Shown here one piece after another: positions 1 to 7,565 of a stretch of 39,150 nucleotides of DNA. This DNA comes from Synergistaceae bacterium (lineage in GTDB: Bacteria; Synergistota; Synergistia; Synergistales; Aminobacteriaceae), in contig JAHDLC010000024.1 of assembly GCA_018436595.1 (NCBI GenBank), positions 1 through 39,150 of the forward strand, read 5' to 3'. A program made the translations under genes and the position numbers. Numbering within the stretch: position 1 is the stretch's first letter; every line of letters starts with the position of its first letter. The notes beneath the pieces were generated by a model, which saw only the letters and a list, made by a program, of their open reading frames with translations, was not told where the DNA came from and made no database searches.

Positions 1-1
1 C

Positions 2-343
2 GACAGGGTCTGTCTTCCCTTCGCGGAGTTCGGAAACGAACTTGTGCCGCTGCTCGTGGAACTGAAGGGCACTTTCGATTCGGAAAAAATGGACAGCATC
101 ATCGCGCTCTGTGAAAGATTTTCGGAAGGAGCGGCGAATATTGTCAGACAGGCGGCGGGCGGAACGTCGGCTCTTGCGCCCCGCGAACGGGAAATCGCCC
201 TGTTGGTGAAGGAAGGTTTCCAAACGGGTGAAATCGCAGCCCGGCTTTTCATATCCGAAAACACTGTAAAATCAGCCCGCAAGGTCATTTACGGCAAACT
301 CGGAATTCATTCGAGAGCGGAGCTGAAAAAAATAACGTTGTAA
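2..343 (+). CDS. LuxR-type transcriptional regulator, C-terminal part (5' truncated by window)
   Basis: The reading frame is open from base 2 to the stop at 343, so the gene starts outside the window. A GTG at 44 exists, but the residues before it (PFAEFGNELVPLL) are continuous with the protein and resemble the region just before the DNA-binding domain of large MalT-like (LAL) regulators. The last ~60 residues form a LuxR helix-turn-helix: LAPREREIALLVKEG, then ARLFISENTVKSARKVIYGK and LGIHSRAEL, all at the family's conserved positions. Such proteins bind DNA and activate transcription, usually through an upstream ATPase/TPR part that is not visible here. It lies upstream of a run of exported-protein genes in the same direction and could regulate them, but nothing in the sequence proves that. 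Confidence 0.85.
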   Translation, partial: DRVCLPFAEFGNELVPLLVELKGTFDSEKMDSIIALCERFSEGAANIVRQAAGGTSALAPREREIALLVKEGFQTGEIAARLFISENTVKSARKVIYGKLGIHSRAELKKITL

Positions 344-609
344 AGGGGCCGGCATTTTCCCCTGTTCTTCTTCAGCATCAAACTTCCGGACGGCAGGTTT
401 GGTTCGAAAAATCATGTTTTTCTTCCCTTCGAAATACGGCATTCCGAAGTTAATGGTCACCCCTCCTGAAACCCCCCCTTTCGGGGGAGGCGGGAAAATT
501 TTCTCTCAGTACAATGGTGCATAACAGAAAAATAAATGCCTGACACAAAATAGGTCCCGTACAACTGTGGGGACACTGTTGTTGTGTTGCCCCAACGCGG
601 GAGGATGCC

Positions 610-921
610 ATGGAGACACAATCGGGATTTTTTAGAAGCGTACACCCTCTGCCAATGCACACATTGGAGGTCGTGATGGAGACGGACACCCATATCGTGT
701 TCGATTTCACATCGCGCCTGGGCACCATGAGATTCGGGGCGCTCGTTGACGATGAACTGTTCAGCAGCGCCCGAACGGACGGGAATTTTATCCTGTTCGG
801 GAAACCCGGAGCGCCGGAAATCCGCATCGGACCGGCGGACTTCGCGGACCTGGTGCTCGTGGACCGGACGATGGACGGTCCGGATTACGGGTCGATTTTC
901 TCAAAAGAATTATATAAATGA
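610..921 (+). CDS. Small DUF2442-like protein of unknown function
   Basis: A 103-residue cytoplasmic protein without signal peptide or membrane segment. The ATG at 610 is preceded by GGGAGG at a normal distance, which favours it over the internal ATG at 655. The layout (HPLPMHTLEV, a strand-rich middle, then a phenylalanine-leucine DDELFSSAR segment and a final FADLVLVDR) resembles the small DUF2442 fold, but the match is by eye only. DUF2442 proteins have no firm function; some sit next to toxin-like DUF4160 genes, and no such partner is present here. The stop codon overlaps the Shine-Dalgarno region of the next gene, so the two may be co-transcribed. Confidence 0.6.
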   Translation: METQSGFFRSVHPLPMHTLEVVMETDTHIVFDFTSRLGTMRFGALVDDELFSSARTDGNFILFGKPGAPEIRIGPADFADLVLVDRTMDGPDYGSIFSKELYK

Positions 922-933
922 GGAGTGAACTGT

Positions 934-2190
934 ATGAAGTGCACAGGCAGGTTGTTCAGAATATGGTGTTTGGTTTTCAGCGCGCTGGTTTTGTTTTCCC
1001 TTTCCGCGTCTGTGGTGTGCGCGGCGGGAGAGGACGCGGGTGTCAAAGGATTGTGGCTCCGGATTCCGGAATTTCCGGACGATGCGGAGGTTGACGAGTT
1101 TTCCGCGGATGAGGACGGCGAAGTAACCTACATCCGCTCCATCGACGACGGCAGGTTTGTGCTGGGCATCTTCAGGATACCCGCCGGCGACGAAATGACG
1201 CCCGAAAAATTGAAGGAAACGATTGCGGAGAGCGTGACGAACAGAGGCGGTGACGCTGATGACATCGAGTTCGACGCCGGGGCGGAGGACTTCGCCGAAT
1301 TGCTCTCCTACCCGTGCCTGACCGCTGAATACGAAATCGGCGAGGACGAGGACGCCACAAAGTTCGGGGTCATCGGGGTGTTCACCCACAAGTACGTTTT
1401 CCTCGTCCAGGCGGCGGTCGATGAGGATTCGCTCGACGACTACAGCGACAGGACCCAGGTGTGGCTCGAGGGAATGAAACTCGTGGGCGGTGCAGAATCC
1501 GGAGAAGAGAAAAACGAAGGCGGAGAAGGCAGAGGCGATCTGTTCGACGACGAAACATCGGACAACGACGGAAAGACACCGGATTTCGTCGCAGTTGTCT
1601 ACTCGCTGCCGGAGTTTCGGGGCGTCTCGTGGCACATCCCCGCGCCGGGCGAATATGACCTGGGCAGCGGCTTCGGCCTGCCCAACGACAGCGTATGTTC
1701 CGTTGCCGTATGTCCGGGATACAGGGTCACGCTCTACCAGCACTCGGAATTCGGCGGTGAGAGCGCAGAATTCGAGGACAGCGAAGAAGACCTGGGCGAT
1801 CTGAAACGCTGGGCGTCGTCCCTGAAAGTCGAACAGATAGAGGAGCCGGACCCTGACCTTGCTCTTGCATGGTTTGAGGTCCAGGCGGAGAACGAGCAGG
1901 GTTTCGAGGAGATTGAACCCGCGCCGAAAGCACTGAAAACTCACGCAGAAAGAATAAAGCGCTTCCAGGCTGCGGGGGAGATGAACTGGTACGGCACGAC
2001 GAAGGACGCGGAGCGGGTCAAGCTTGGGGGAGAACTGATCGGGATTTTCACCGACCTGGGGGTTGATATGAGCAACTGGGAGGCAAACACTTTCGCCCAG
2101 ATGATGAACAATTTTTACGACTGGCGCAAGGACCTGAGCGTGTGGGATACGGCGTGCCTGATTCTCAACGTCGACCCGGAAACTTTTTGA
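934..2190 (+). CDS. Exported protein with a beta/gamma-crystallin-like domain
   Basis: A 418-residue protein. I chose ATG 934 because GAGGAG at 920-925 lies 8 nt before it; an in-frame GTG at 925 overlaps that site. Residues 1-28 look like a signal peptide (basic start, long hydrophobic core, cleavage near CAAG). Residues ~30-180 form a module shared with the next gene (VKGLW near the start, a SYPC motif, then a hydrophobic strand). An acidic linker follows (~185-217). Residues ~218-302 are a Greek-key beta/gamma-crystallin domain: FRGVSWHIP, GEYDLGSGFGLPNDSVCS and LYQHSEFGGESAEF. The first calcium half-site (NDSVCS, ~251-256) is close to the N/D-N/D-x-x-S/T-S consensus; the second (KRWASS) lacks the acidic pair. 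The C-terminal ~110 residues are unrecognised. It probably acts outside the cytoplasmic membrane; its binding partner is unknown. Confidence 0.85.
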   Translation: MKCTGRLFRIWCLVFSALVLFSLSASVVCAAGEDAGVKGLWLRIPEFPDDAEVDEFSADEDGEVTYIRSIDDGRFVLGIFRIPAGDEMTPEKLKETIAESVTNRGGDADDIEFDAGAEDFAELLSYPCLTAEYEIGEDEDATKFGVIGVFTHKYVFLVQAAVDEDSLDDYSDRTQVWLEGMKLVGGAESGEEKNEGGEGRGDLFDDETSDNDGKTPDFVAVVYSLPEFRGVSWHIPAPGEYDLGSGFGLPNDSVCSVAVCPGYRVTLYQHSEFGGESAEFEDSEEDLGDLKRWASSLKVEQIEEPDPDLALAWFEVQAENEQGFEEIEPAPKALKTHAERIKRFQAAGEMNWYGTTKDAERVKLGGELIGIFTDLGVDMSNWEANTFAQMMNNFYDWRKDLSVWDTACLILNVDPETF

Positions 2191-2340
2191 GCAATAGGAA
2201 AAAAAGCGCCGGGGAGAAAAAGAGACAGGATATGCGTTGAATACCTATTCGGCAGCGGTTTTGATGTTTGCTTCACCTTCGGCGGAGGGAACCCCGGTTT
2301 TCAGGTCCGGAACCATGCAGAGACAGGAGGTTTCAGTGAA

Positions 2341-3612
2341 ATGAGAAAGGTCATGCTGTACGTTTCGCTTTTCTGTGTTTTTGCCGCTGCGGCATTCTGC
2401 TTCGGAACTGCGGCGAACGCAGACGATTCACCGGATGGGTGGGTGAAAGGGCTGTGGATACAAGCGGCCGGGCTGCCCAAAGACGCGGTGATCGAAGATT
2501 TTTCCGACGGCGACGATGAAAAGCCATGGTTTGTCTACAGTTGGGGAAAGGGCAGCGACGGCCCTGCCGTGACGCTCGGTGTTGGGCGCTTTCCATCTTC
2601 TGCGGATATCGGGGAAAAACTGCTGAACCTCGACAAAAAAGTGCTTCGCGAATTCATCGGCTCGGAAGCTTTCTGGGAAAGCCCCGACGCGAAAAAGCTG
2701 ACATTCACGCAGGCCCCTGAAAAAATAAGCGCGGGCCTCTCCTACCCCTGCCAGATCGTGCGATACGCGGAATCGGATATGGGGCTCTCCCACATGGTCC
2801 TGTTCATAGAGACCGATCCGTTTCTTTTTATGGCTGAGATAACCTGGGAAACAGAGAACAAAAAGTTCAAAAAAAGCGACGGGGAAAAAATCCTGGCGAA
2901 TCTTGCTCTCGTCGAGCAGGAAGGGATGAAAGCCTCCGGGCCGGACGGTGACCTATTTTCACTGAAGGACGGGCGCCTTTTTATGGGCGAGGAAAGTGTT
3001 GAAGCGGAAGTGAACGAGGTGCCGCCGGAAATCGAAGGCCCGGTGCGTTTCTGGAGCGCCGTCGGGGCGGATGACTCGGGCCTCGTCAGGGAAAATGAAA
3101 CCGGCGTCCGGTTCTTTGCGGAAGACGGAGCCTTTCTGGCGTTCCTGCCCCTCGAAAGCGCGGACGAGTGCCAGGATATCATTTTCAGTCCGGACGGGAC
3201 TTTTTTCCTGCTGATGAGCGGAAGCGGGATCCGGGCCGACATGACGTACATACTCTACGATCCGGAAACAATGGAGAAAAAAATCGAAATTTCCGGGACA
3301 AGAGGATCCGCAGAGTGGATTGACGTCGGCCGTTTTGTGCTGACCCGGATCGACGATGTGCGCGAGACGGAAAGCGGGACTTTTTCCATGGCCGCGCTCC
3401 GCCTCTCGGCAGTGATGTATGACACCGTGGCGGAGGAGCTGGTCGTTCTGAAAGAAGCGACCGCGACGAAAAATTACTGGTGCGGCGGTTTGGCGGACGA
3501 CGGCGGCTCGCTCATCATCAGCGAAGATTCAGTGACGTCGGAAAAGGACTGGGGCGACGAGGAAAAAATCACAACGCGGGAAATAAAAATAGAGATTCCC
3601 GCGGCAGGATAA
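2341..3612 (+). CDS. Exported protein: shared N-terminal module plus propeller-like C-terminal half
   Basis: A 423-residue protein starting at ATG 2341, with CAGGAGG about 10 nt upstream. Residues 1-27 are a signal peptide ending in ANA. Residues ~33-200 parallel the preceding gene: VKGLW, P-x-DA, then DFS, a SYPC motif at a similar distance, and a hydrophobic strand before the domain ends. This points to a domain duplication. The C-terminal half (~215-423) has repeating beta-rich units such as IIFSPDGTFFLLMS followed by ILYDPETMEKKIEI, reminiscent of TolB/WD40-type beta-propeller blades. Only part of a propeller would fit in ~200 residues. No catalytic motif was seen. A role in the cell envelope or periplasm is inferred from the export signal only. 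Confidence 0.8.
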   Translation: MRKVMLYVSLFCVFAAAAFCFGTAANADDSPDGWVKGLWIQAAGLPKDAVIEDFSDGDDEKPWFVYSWGKGSDGPAVTLGVGRFPSSADIGEKLLNLDKKVLREFIGSEAFWESPDAKKLTFTQAPEKISAGLSYPCQIVRYAESDMGLSHMVLFIETDPFLFMAEITWETENKKFKKSDGEKILANLALVEQEGMKASGPDGDLFSLKDGRLFMGEESVEAEVNEVPPEIEGPVRFWSAVGADDSGLVRENETGVRFFAEDGAFLAFLPLESADECQDIIFSPDGTFFLLMSGSGIRADMTYILYDPETMEKKIEISGTRGSAEWIDVGRFVLTRIDDVRETESGTFSMAALRLSAVMYDTVAEELVVLKEATATKNYWCGGLADDGGSLIISEDSVTSEKDWGDEEKITTREIKIEIPAAG

Positions 3613-3641
3613 AGACCTGCCGAGGACCTGTGTTGTGGGGC

Positions 3642-3679
3642 GATTGTGCTGCGGGAGAGGAGACTCCCGCAGCACAATC
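3642..3679 (+). terminator. Strong 16-bp hairpin in the intergenic region (terminator or attenuator candidate)
   Basis: Bases 3642-3657 (GATTGTGCTGCGGGAG) are perfectly complementary to 3664-3679, with a 6-nt loop (AGGAGA). There is no T-run after it, so it is not a classic intrinsic terminator for the plus strand. It lies 30 nt after the stop of the propeller-like gene and 90 nt before the next start. It may stabilise the upstream mRNA end or cause partial termination. Confidence 0.6.
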
Positions 3680-3770
3680 AGGGTGCTGTTTCAGATTCCG
3701 CCTGTTAGCAATCGGCGGTGTTCTGTTTCAGAGAAGGGCGGAAAGCATATTCAACAAAGGGGGGCAAGAC

Positions 3771-4316
3771 ATGAGAGGAAAGAACAGGTTCGGACTGCTG
3801 GCGGGCATGGCGGTGCTGCTTGTGCTGGTGTTCGCCTCCGCAGCCCTGGCGAAACCCGACTGGGTGACTGTCAGGTACACGGGATGCAAACTTTCGACGG
3901 AAAAGAACACGAAGGTGACGGACGGCAACCACAGAAAACTGGTTCTGTACTTCGACGTCATCAACAACAGCAAGAGCGGCGATATCATTACGGCCATCTA
4001 CGACAGAAAAATAGGCTACAAAGGAGTGTTCACCATCCACAAGATGGAACAGGGCCTTGTCCAGAACGGCGTGATACAGTCGCAGGGATGGAGACCTGCA
4101 ACGTGGAACGTCAGTTATTCCGGCACATATACCAAACCGATAAAAGGAGAATGGTATCCCGGACAGGTGTACAAGTACGACATCTCCGTTTCCCTCAATA
4201 AACTCATCAAGCCTTTCGGGGGCAACTGGAAAAAGACCAATGAAGCGGCGTCCAGAGGCTTTAATTTCAAGCCGAATTCACTGTCTTTTGATTTCGGGGT
4301 CCGCAGCCACAAGTAA
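3771..4316 (+). CDS. Exported protein of unknown function (181 aa)
   Basis: The start at ATG 3771 is supported by AAGGGGGGC about 7 nt upstream and by the signal peptide that begins there (MRGKNRF, then a leucine/valine-rich core and cleavage after ALA at ~27). The frame is open further upstream, but that stretch holds the 3642-3679 hairpin and has no protein-like character. The mature ~154 residues are rich in tyrosine, tryptophan, lysine and beta-branched residues (LVLYFDVINNSKSGD, YKYDISVSLNK), as in an immunoglobulin-like beta sandwich, and contain only one cysteine. I do not recognise the family. The gene lies among other exported-protein genes on the same strand. Confidence 0.8.
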   Translation: MRGKNRFGLLAGMAVLLVLVFASAALAKPDWVTVRYTGCKLSTEKNTKVTDGNHRKLVLYFDVINNSKSGDIITAIYDRKIGYKGVFTIHKMEQGLVQNGVIQSQGWRPATWNVSYSGTYTKPIKGEWYPGQVYKYDISVSLNKLIKPFGGNWKKTNEAASRGFNFKPNSLSFDFGVRSHK

Positions 4317-4406
4317 GGCCGCTGTTCAAAAAATGATCGCCGGCTTTTGAAGCTGTGCGGAGGGAGCTTTCGAGGTGCGAAAAAGGAGGAGGCCGTTCTG
4401 AAAAAA

Positions 4407-5780
4407 ATGCCGATAGGGCTGCGAAGCCTGGCGGTCCTGTGTCTTGCCGCTCTTTTCCTGATGGGACCCCCGCCGGCGGCCTTTGCCCTGAAACTGACGA
4501 TCCGAAACGACTTCGCAGACAGCCTCAACACTGCCGTGGTCTACTACAGCGACTCCACCGGCGCATGGACCACCAGAGGCTGGTACGTGGTGAGGCCCCG
4601 CGAATCGCGGACCATCACCTTTTCCACCTCCAAACCGGCCATGTATCTCCATTCCTATCTCTCCGGCAGGAATACAATCTCCTGGGGAAAAGGGGACATT
4701 ACAAGGGTAGTCATGTCGAAGGCCTTTGTGTACGAGGACGGCGAAACATGCCCCGCCGGTCCCGGCAGGAGGACAGCGAAGTTCACCAGGTACGCGGCAA
4801 AAAACGGCCGTGTGAACTACAGTCCGGTGAAGACGGGGGAGCCCCTTCCCGCAGGGGGAGAAGACACTTCTTCGGCGGTACGCAATGAACTGCTGAAACT
4901 CATCAATGCCGACCGCAGAAAGACCGGCGCCCGGGATCTGAAACTGGATGCGACCCTGTCGAAGGCGGCGGCCCGCCGTGCTTCGGAACAGCCGAAGGTG
5001 TGGGGCCACACCCGTCCGAACGGAAAAAGCTACAGTTCCGTCTTCGCCGAGTTCAGTCTCAATCCGGCAAAAAGCGGCGAAAACGTGGCTTCAAATACGA
5101 AACCTCTGAAGGCCTCTTCTTTTCATGAACAGTTCATGAACTCTCCCGGGCATAAAAAAGTTCTGCTGAACCCGGAGTATTCCGCCGTGGGGCTGGCTTT
5201 TCACGAGGAAGGGGGCAGGACCTACTGCGTGGAACTCTTCACGGGAGAGGGCGGGGGAGCCGGAAACACCCCGTCCCCGCCCAGGGACGGTCTCGCTGTT
5301 GCGGCTGCCAATGTGGTGAACCTTATCAACAACGAGAGGACCCGTTCCGGACTTACACCCCTGTGGACGGGAGATGCCCTGACCAGCGCGGCCCTGACCA
5401 GGGCACGGGAGATGAACGTGAAATTCGACATCGTCACCAGGCCTGACGGAAGGACGTTCGATACTGTCCTGAGGGACAGCGGCCTGGTCTTTGCCGGGGC
5501 ATCGACATCGGGGGTTGACACGCCGGAGGCCGACGCACTCGAAATATTCCGGGAGTTTTTTAACGACAGAAAGACCCGAAATTCCATGATGGGCGGGGAG
5601 TATACTCATGTGGGGGCGGGAATCTGTCGGCTCGGCAGCGGATATTACACCGTTCTCCTCTTTGCCGGGGGCGGCGGAAGCGGCACGACAGAGACAGGCC
5701 TTGCCGGGGCGATGAATGAGCTGGAGAAGTCCCTCCAGGAATTTGAGGAGGCCCTCCGGCAGCTCGGCGATCTGTTTTAG
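4407..5780 (+). CDS. Exported DUF1036-like protein with two CAP (SCP/PR1) domains
   Basis: A 457-residue protein from ATG 4407. A CTG at 4398 is better spaced from the GGAGGAGG at 4385-4392 and would add LKK before the signal peptide, so the true start could be there. The signal peptide ends near AFA. Residues ~28-125 are DUF1036-like (LTIRND, then RGWYVVRPRESRTITF). Residues ~158-280 are a CAP domain with the expected ligands: His201 in GHTRP, Glu225 in GEN, and His249 in SPGHKK. Residues ~303-420 are a second CAP domain (VVNLINNERTRSGL) in which all three are missing. The C-terminus is a short amphipathic helix (LEKSLQEFEEALRQL). Bacterial CAP proteins are usually secreted and bind small ligands or act in the envelope; the exact role here is unknown. 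Confidence 0.9.
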   Translation: MPIGLRSLAVLCLAALFLMGPPPAAFALKLTIRNDFADSLNTAVVYYSDSTGAWTTRGWYVVRPRESRTITFSTSKPAMYLHSYLSGRNTISWGKGDITRVVMSKAFVYEDGETCPAGPGRRTAKFTRYAAKNGRVNYSPVKTGEPLPAGGEDTSSAVRNELLKLINADRRKTGARDLKLDATLSKAAARRASEQPKVWGHTRPNGKSYSSVFAEFSLNPAKSGENVASNTKPLKASSFHEQFMNSPGHKKVLLNPEYSAVGLAFHEEGGRTYCVELFTGEGGGAGNTPSPPRDGLAVAAANVVNLINNERTRSGLTPLWTGDALTSAALTRAREMNVKFDIVTRPDGRTFDTVLRDSGLVFAGASTSGVDTPEADALEIFREFFNDRKTRNSMMGGEYTHVGAGICRLGSGYYTVLLFAGGGGSGTTETGLAGAMNELEKSLQEFEEALRQLGDLF

Positions 5781-5899
5781 GTACGAAGGAACCTCGGGAG
5801 AACAGAAAGCCGGGAACAGTCACGGCGCCGGAGTTGAAAAATACGGTGCTGAAAGAGGCGGGTTGCATACTGTGAAGGTCCGAAAGGAGAAGTGACGGG

Positions 5900-6364
5900 G
5901 TGAAAAACTTTCTGAAATTCGTATCGGCATTCTGCGTTTTCGCGGCGGCATTGTCTTTTGCCTCATCGTCCTGTGCCGCTGTCTCAATCACGATACAGAA
6001 CAACCGCGAACACAATCTTTCGTTCGCTTTCTGCTGGGCCGGGTTCGACAAGCCCGACGACAGGCGGATCGGCTGGTACAACGTCAAGGCGGGAGAGTCC
6101 AAAACGTTCACCTTCAAGGATGCTCAGTACGCCCTCACTGCGCAGGACTTCGGGTATTATGCCATGGGCGGCGGAAAGGTCTGGACGGGGAAGGCGGATG
6201 ACGAGCGTCCTCTGCCCGTGATCATCCATCCGAAACAGGCATTCAAAGGGAGTCCGGAGGATTCTATCGACGGCGGCAGAAAAGTATATTTCAGGCACAT
6301 CAAACTGAAAGAAACCAGTGATGACAAGGTAAACGGAAGCGCGACCCTCACCTTCAACCCATGA
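5900..6364 (+). CDS. Exported DUF1036-like protein (stand-alone)
   Basis: A 154-residue protein from GTG 5900, with AAGGAGA 9 nt upstream. The signal peptide (MKNFLKFVSAFCVFAAALS, cleavage near CAA) is followed by one DUF1036-like domain: ITIQNN, GWYNVKAGESKTFTF, and a YYAMGGGKVWTG turn. It is a clear paralogue of the N-terminal domain of the preceding CAP protein: both have the I-R/Q-N start, the GWY-V motif, the ES-T-TF strand and a W-G-KG/KA element. It is separated from that gene by about 120 nt and followed by a terminator, so it probably closes the exported-protein cluster. Function unknown. Confidence 0.85.
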   Translation: MKNFLKFVSAFCVFAAALSFASSSCAAVSITIQNNREHNLSFAFCWAGFDKPDDRRIGWYNVKAGESKTFTFKDAQYALTAQDFGYYAMGGGKVWTGKADDERPLPVIIHPKQAFKGSPEDSIDGGRKVYFRHIKLKETSDDKVNGSATLTFNP

Positions 6365-6466
6365 CCGGGGAAACCCGGGGCGCGAGGGGGCATGCTCCGC
6401 GAAAAAGGGAAAGTTCTTTTTTCACCGGGGGAGAACGGCTGAGAAAAGAAACAAGAAAATAACTGA

Positions 6467-6510
6467 CCGGCGGACGGAGGATGGAACTCCCGGGTCCGCC
6501 GGTTTTTTTT
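6467..6510 (+). terminator. Rho-independent terminator after the exported-protein cluster
   Basis: The 9-bp stem CCGGCGGAC (6467-6475) pairs with GTCCGCCGG (6494-6502) and is followed by eight T (6503-6510). It separates the exported-protein genes from the VOC-TctBAC operon. Confidence 0.85.
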
Positions 6511-6539
6511 ACCCATTCCCTGCATCTTATATTATATAC

Positions 6540-6569
6540 TTGACAAAATAAACGTTTATCTGGTACTGT
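6540..6569 (+). promoter_or_regulatory. Sigma-70-type promoter of the VOC-tctBAC operon
   Basis: TTGACA at 6540-6545 is a perfect -35 box. TACTGT at 6564-6569, preceded by TGG (extended -10), follows after 18 nt. It sits just after the terminator at 6467-6510 and 60 nt before the VOC gene. The -10 match is only partial. Confidence 0.5.
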
Positions 6570-6628
6570 GATGGTGAAATCCGGTTTCCCTCAATGGGGG
6601 ATGCCGGCGAAAGAGGAGGGAAAACGCC

Positions 6629-7048
6629 ATGATTACCCAGATTGACCACATTGAGCTCATCGTGAAGGACGTCAAGGAGTACGTGGATTTTTACCAGAAG
6701 CTCGGTTTCAAGCTTCTCCGATGGACGGACCACCACGGCGGGTCGGCGGAGCTTCAGCTTCCCGGGCCGAACCAGCCCATTTTCGAGATCCACACCGTCA
6801 TTGACGAGGAAAACATCGGCGTCAACCACATCGCCTTCAAGACAGACGATCTTGTGAAGACCTATGAGGAGCTGAAGGCATCGGGAATCGAGTTCAGCAA
6901 CGAACCCTACAGGAACAGGCACACGGGGCGGGGCAATGTCCGCCTCCGGGACCCTGACGGATGGCGCCTTCAGATGTGCGACGGCGAAAGAAAAGAACCG
7001 GAAAAAGGGGTTCCCGAGTCCGAGGTAAAGGACGAGTTCAAACGGTAG
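6629..7048 (+). CDS. VOC-superfamily (glyoxalase-like) protein
   Basis: A 139-residue cytoplasmic protein with two beta-alpha-beta-beta-beta modules of the vicinal-oxygen-chelate fold: ITQIDHIELIVKDVKEYVDF at the start, FEIH near 52, then VNHIAFKTDDLVKTYEEL, and the closing DPDGWRLQM. His7 and His68 sit where family metal ligands are expected; the last ligand position is Gln (LQM) rather than the usual Glu, so the activity cannot be assigned. VOC enzymes include glyoxalases, methylmalonyl-CoA epimerases, dioxygenases and resistance proteins. It is the first gene of an operon with tctBAC (16 nt gap), so it may act on the imported carboxylate. GAGGAGG lies before the start. Confidence 0.85.
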   Translation: MITQIDHIELIVKDVKEYVDFYQKLGFKLLRWTDHHGGSAELQLPGPNQPIFEIHTVIDEENIGVNHIAFKTDDLVKTYEELKASGIEFSNEPYRNRHTGRGNVRLRDPDGWRLQMCDGERKEPEKGVPESEVKDEFKR

Positions 7049-7064
7049 GCCGGGTTCGGATGCC

Positions 7065-7532
7065 ATGCTGACGAAAAATCCTTCCACAATTCTGGGTTCA
7101 GGGCTGATTCTCTTCAGCGGGGGAGTGCTCTACCTCGTGTCGCGGTTTTCCACAGCGGCCGAGGAATTTCGGGCGCTTTCCCCGAAGTTTTTCCCTGATC
7201 TCCTGGGCTGGGCGCTCCTTTTCCTCGGAGGAGTGATTTTTGTCCAGGGAATGCGGCGCCCTCCCGCGCCGGTCTTCAGGGAACGGCCCGAGCGGGGGGC
7301 AGTGGTGCGGGCGATCCTCTTCATCCTGCTGGTAGGCCTCTATCTCAGGTTTTTGCCGGTCATCGGCTTCTTCTCCGTTACCGCCCTCTTCATGCTCCTC
7401 TCCCAGGCGCTCCTCGGCGAGAAGAGCATCGTTATGAATCTCCTCCGGACGGGCGTTTTCGTGTTTCTCGTGAATTATCTCTTCTCCGGCCTGCTTCACG
7501 TTCCCCTTCCCCTGGGGCCGTGGGGATTCTGA
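7065..7532 (+). CDS. tctB: TctB-family small subunit of a tripartite tricarboxylate transporter
   Basis: A 155-residue membrane protein with four hydrophobic segments (~11-28, ~44-62, ~84-110, ~120-148), the expected size and topology of TctB. The loop after the first segment contains FRALSPKFFPDLLG, similar to the typical TctB P-x-FFP-x-L motif. TctB is the small membrane subunit that pairs with TctA in TTT transporters, which are driven by ion gradients and take substrate from a periplasmic TctC protein. The gene lies between the VOC gene and tctA in the same direction, in the usual B-A-C order. Confidence 0.88.
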   Translation: MLTKNPSTILGSGLILFSGGVLYLVSRFSTAAEEFRALSPKFFPDLLGWALLFLGGVIFVQGMRRPPAPVFRERPERGAVVRAILFILLVGLYLRFLPVIGFFSVTALFMLLSQALLGEKSIVMNLLRTGVFVFLVNYLFSGLLHVPLPLGPWGF

Positions 7533-7565
7533 CGATGGCTTTCTCCGCCCGCCGTCAGTGAAAGG

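Noticed and set aside
450-600. Possible terminator or small gene between the LuxR fragment and the 610 gene
   Set aside because: There is a short C-run/G-run pairing near 472-490 with no T-run, and the minus-strand frames have no ribosome-binding site or protein-like composition.
6629-7048. VOC protein as an antibiotic-resistance gene (fosfomycin or bleomycin)
   Set aside because: It lacks the full ligand set, and the operon context with tctBAC points to metabolism.
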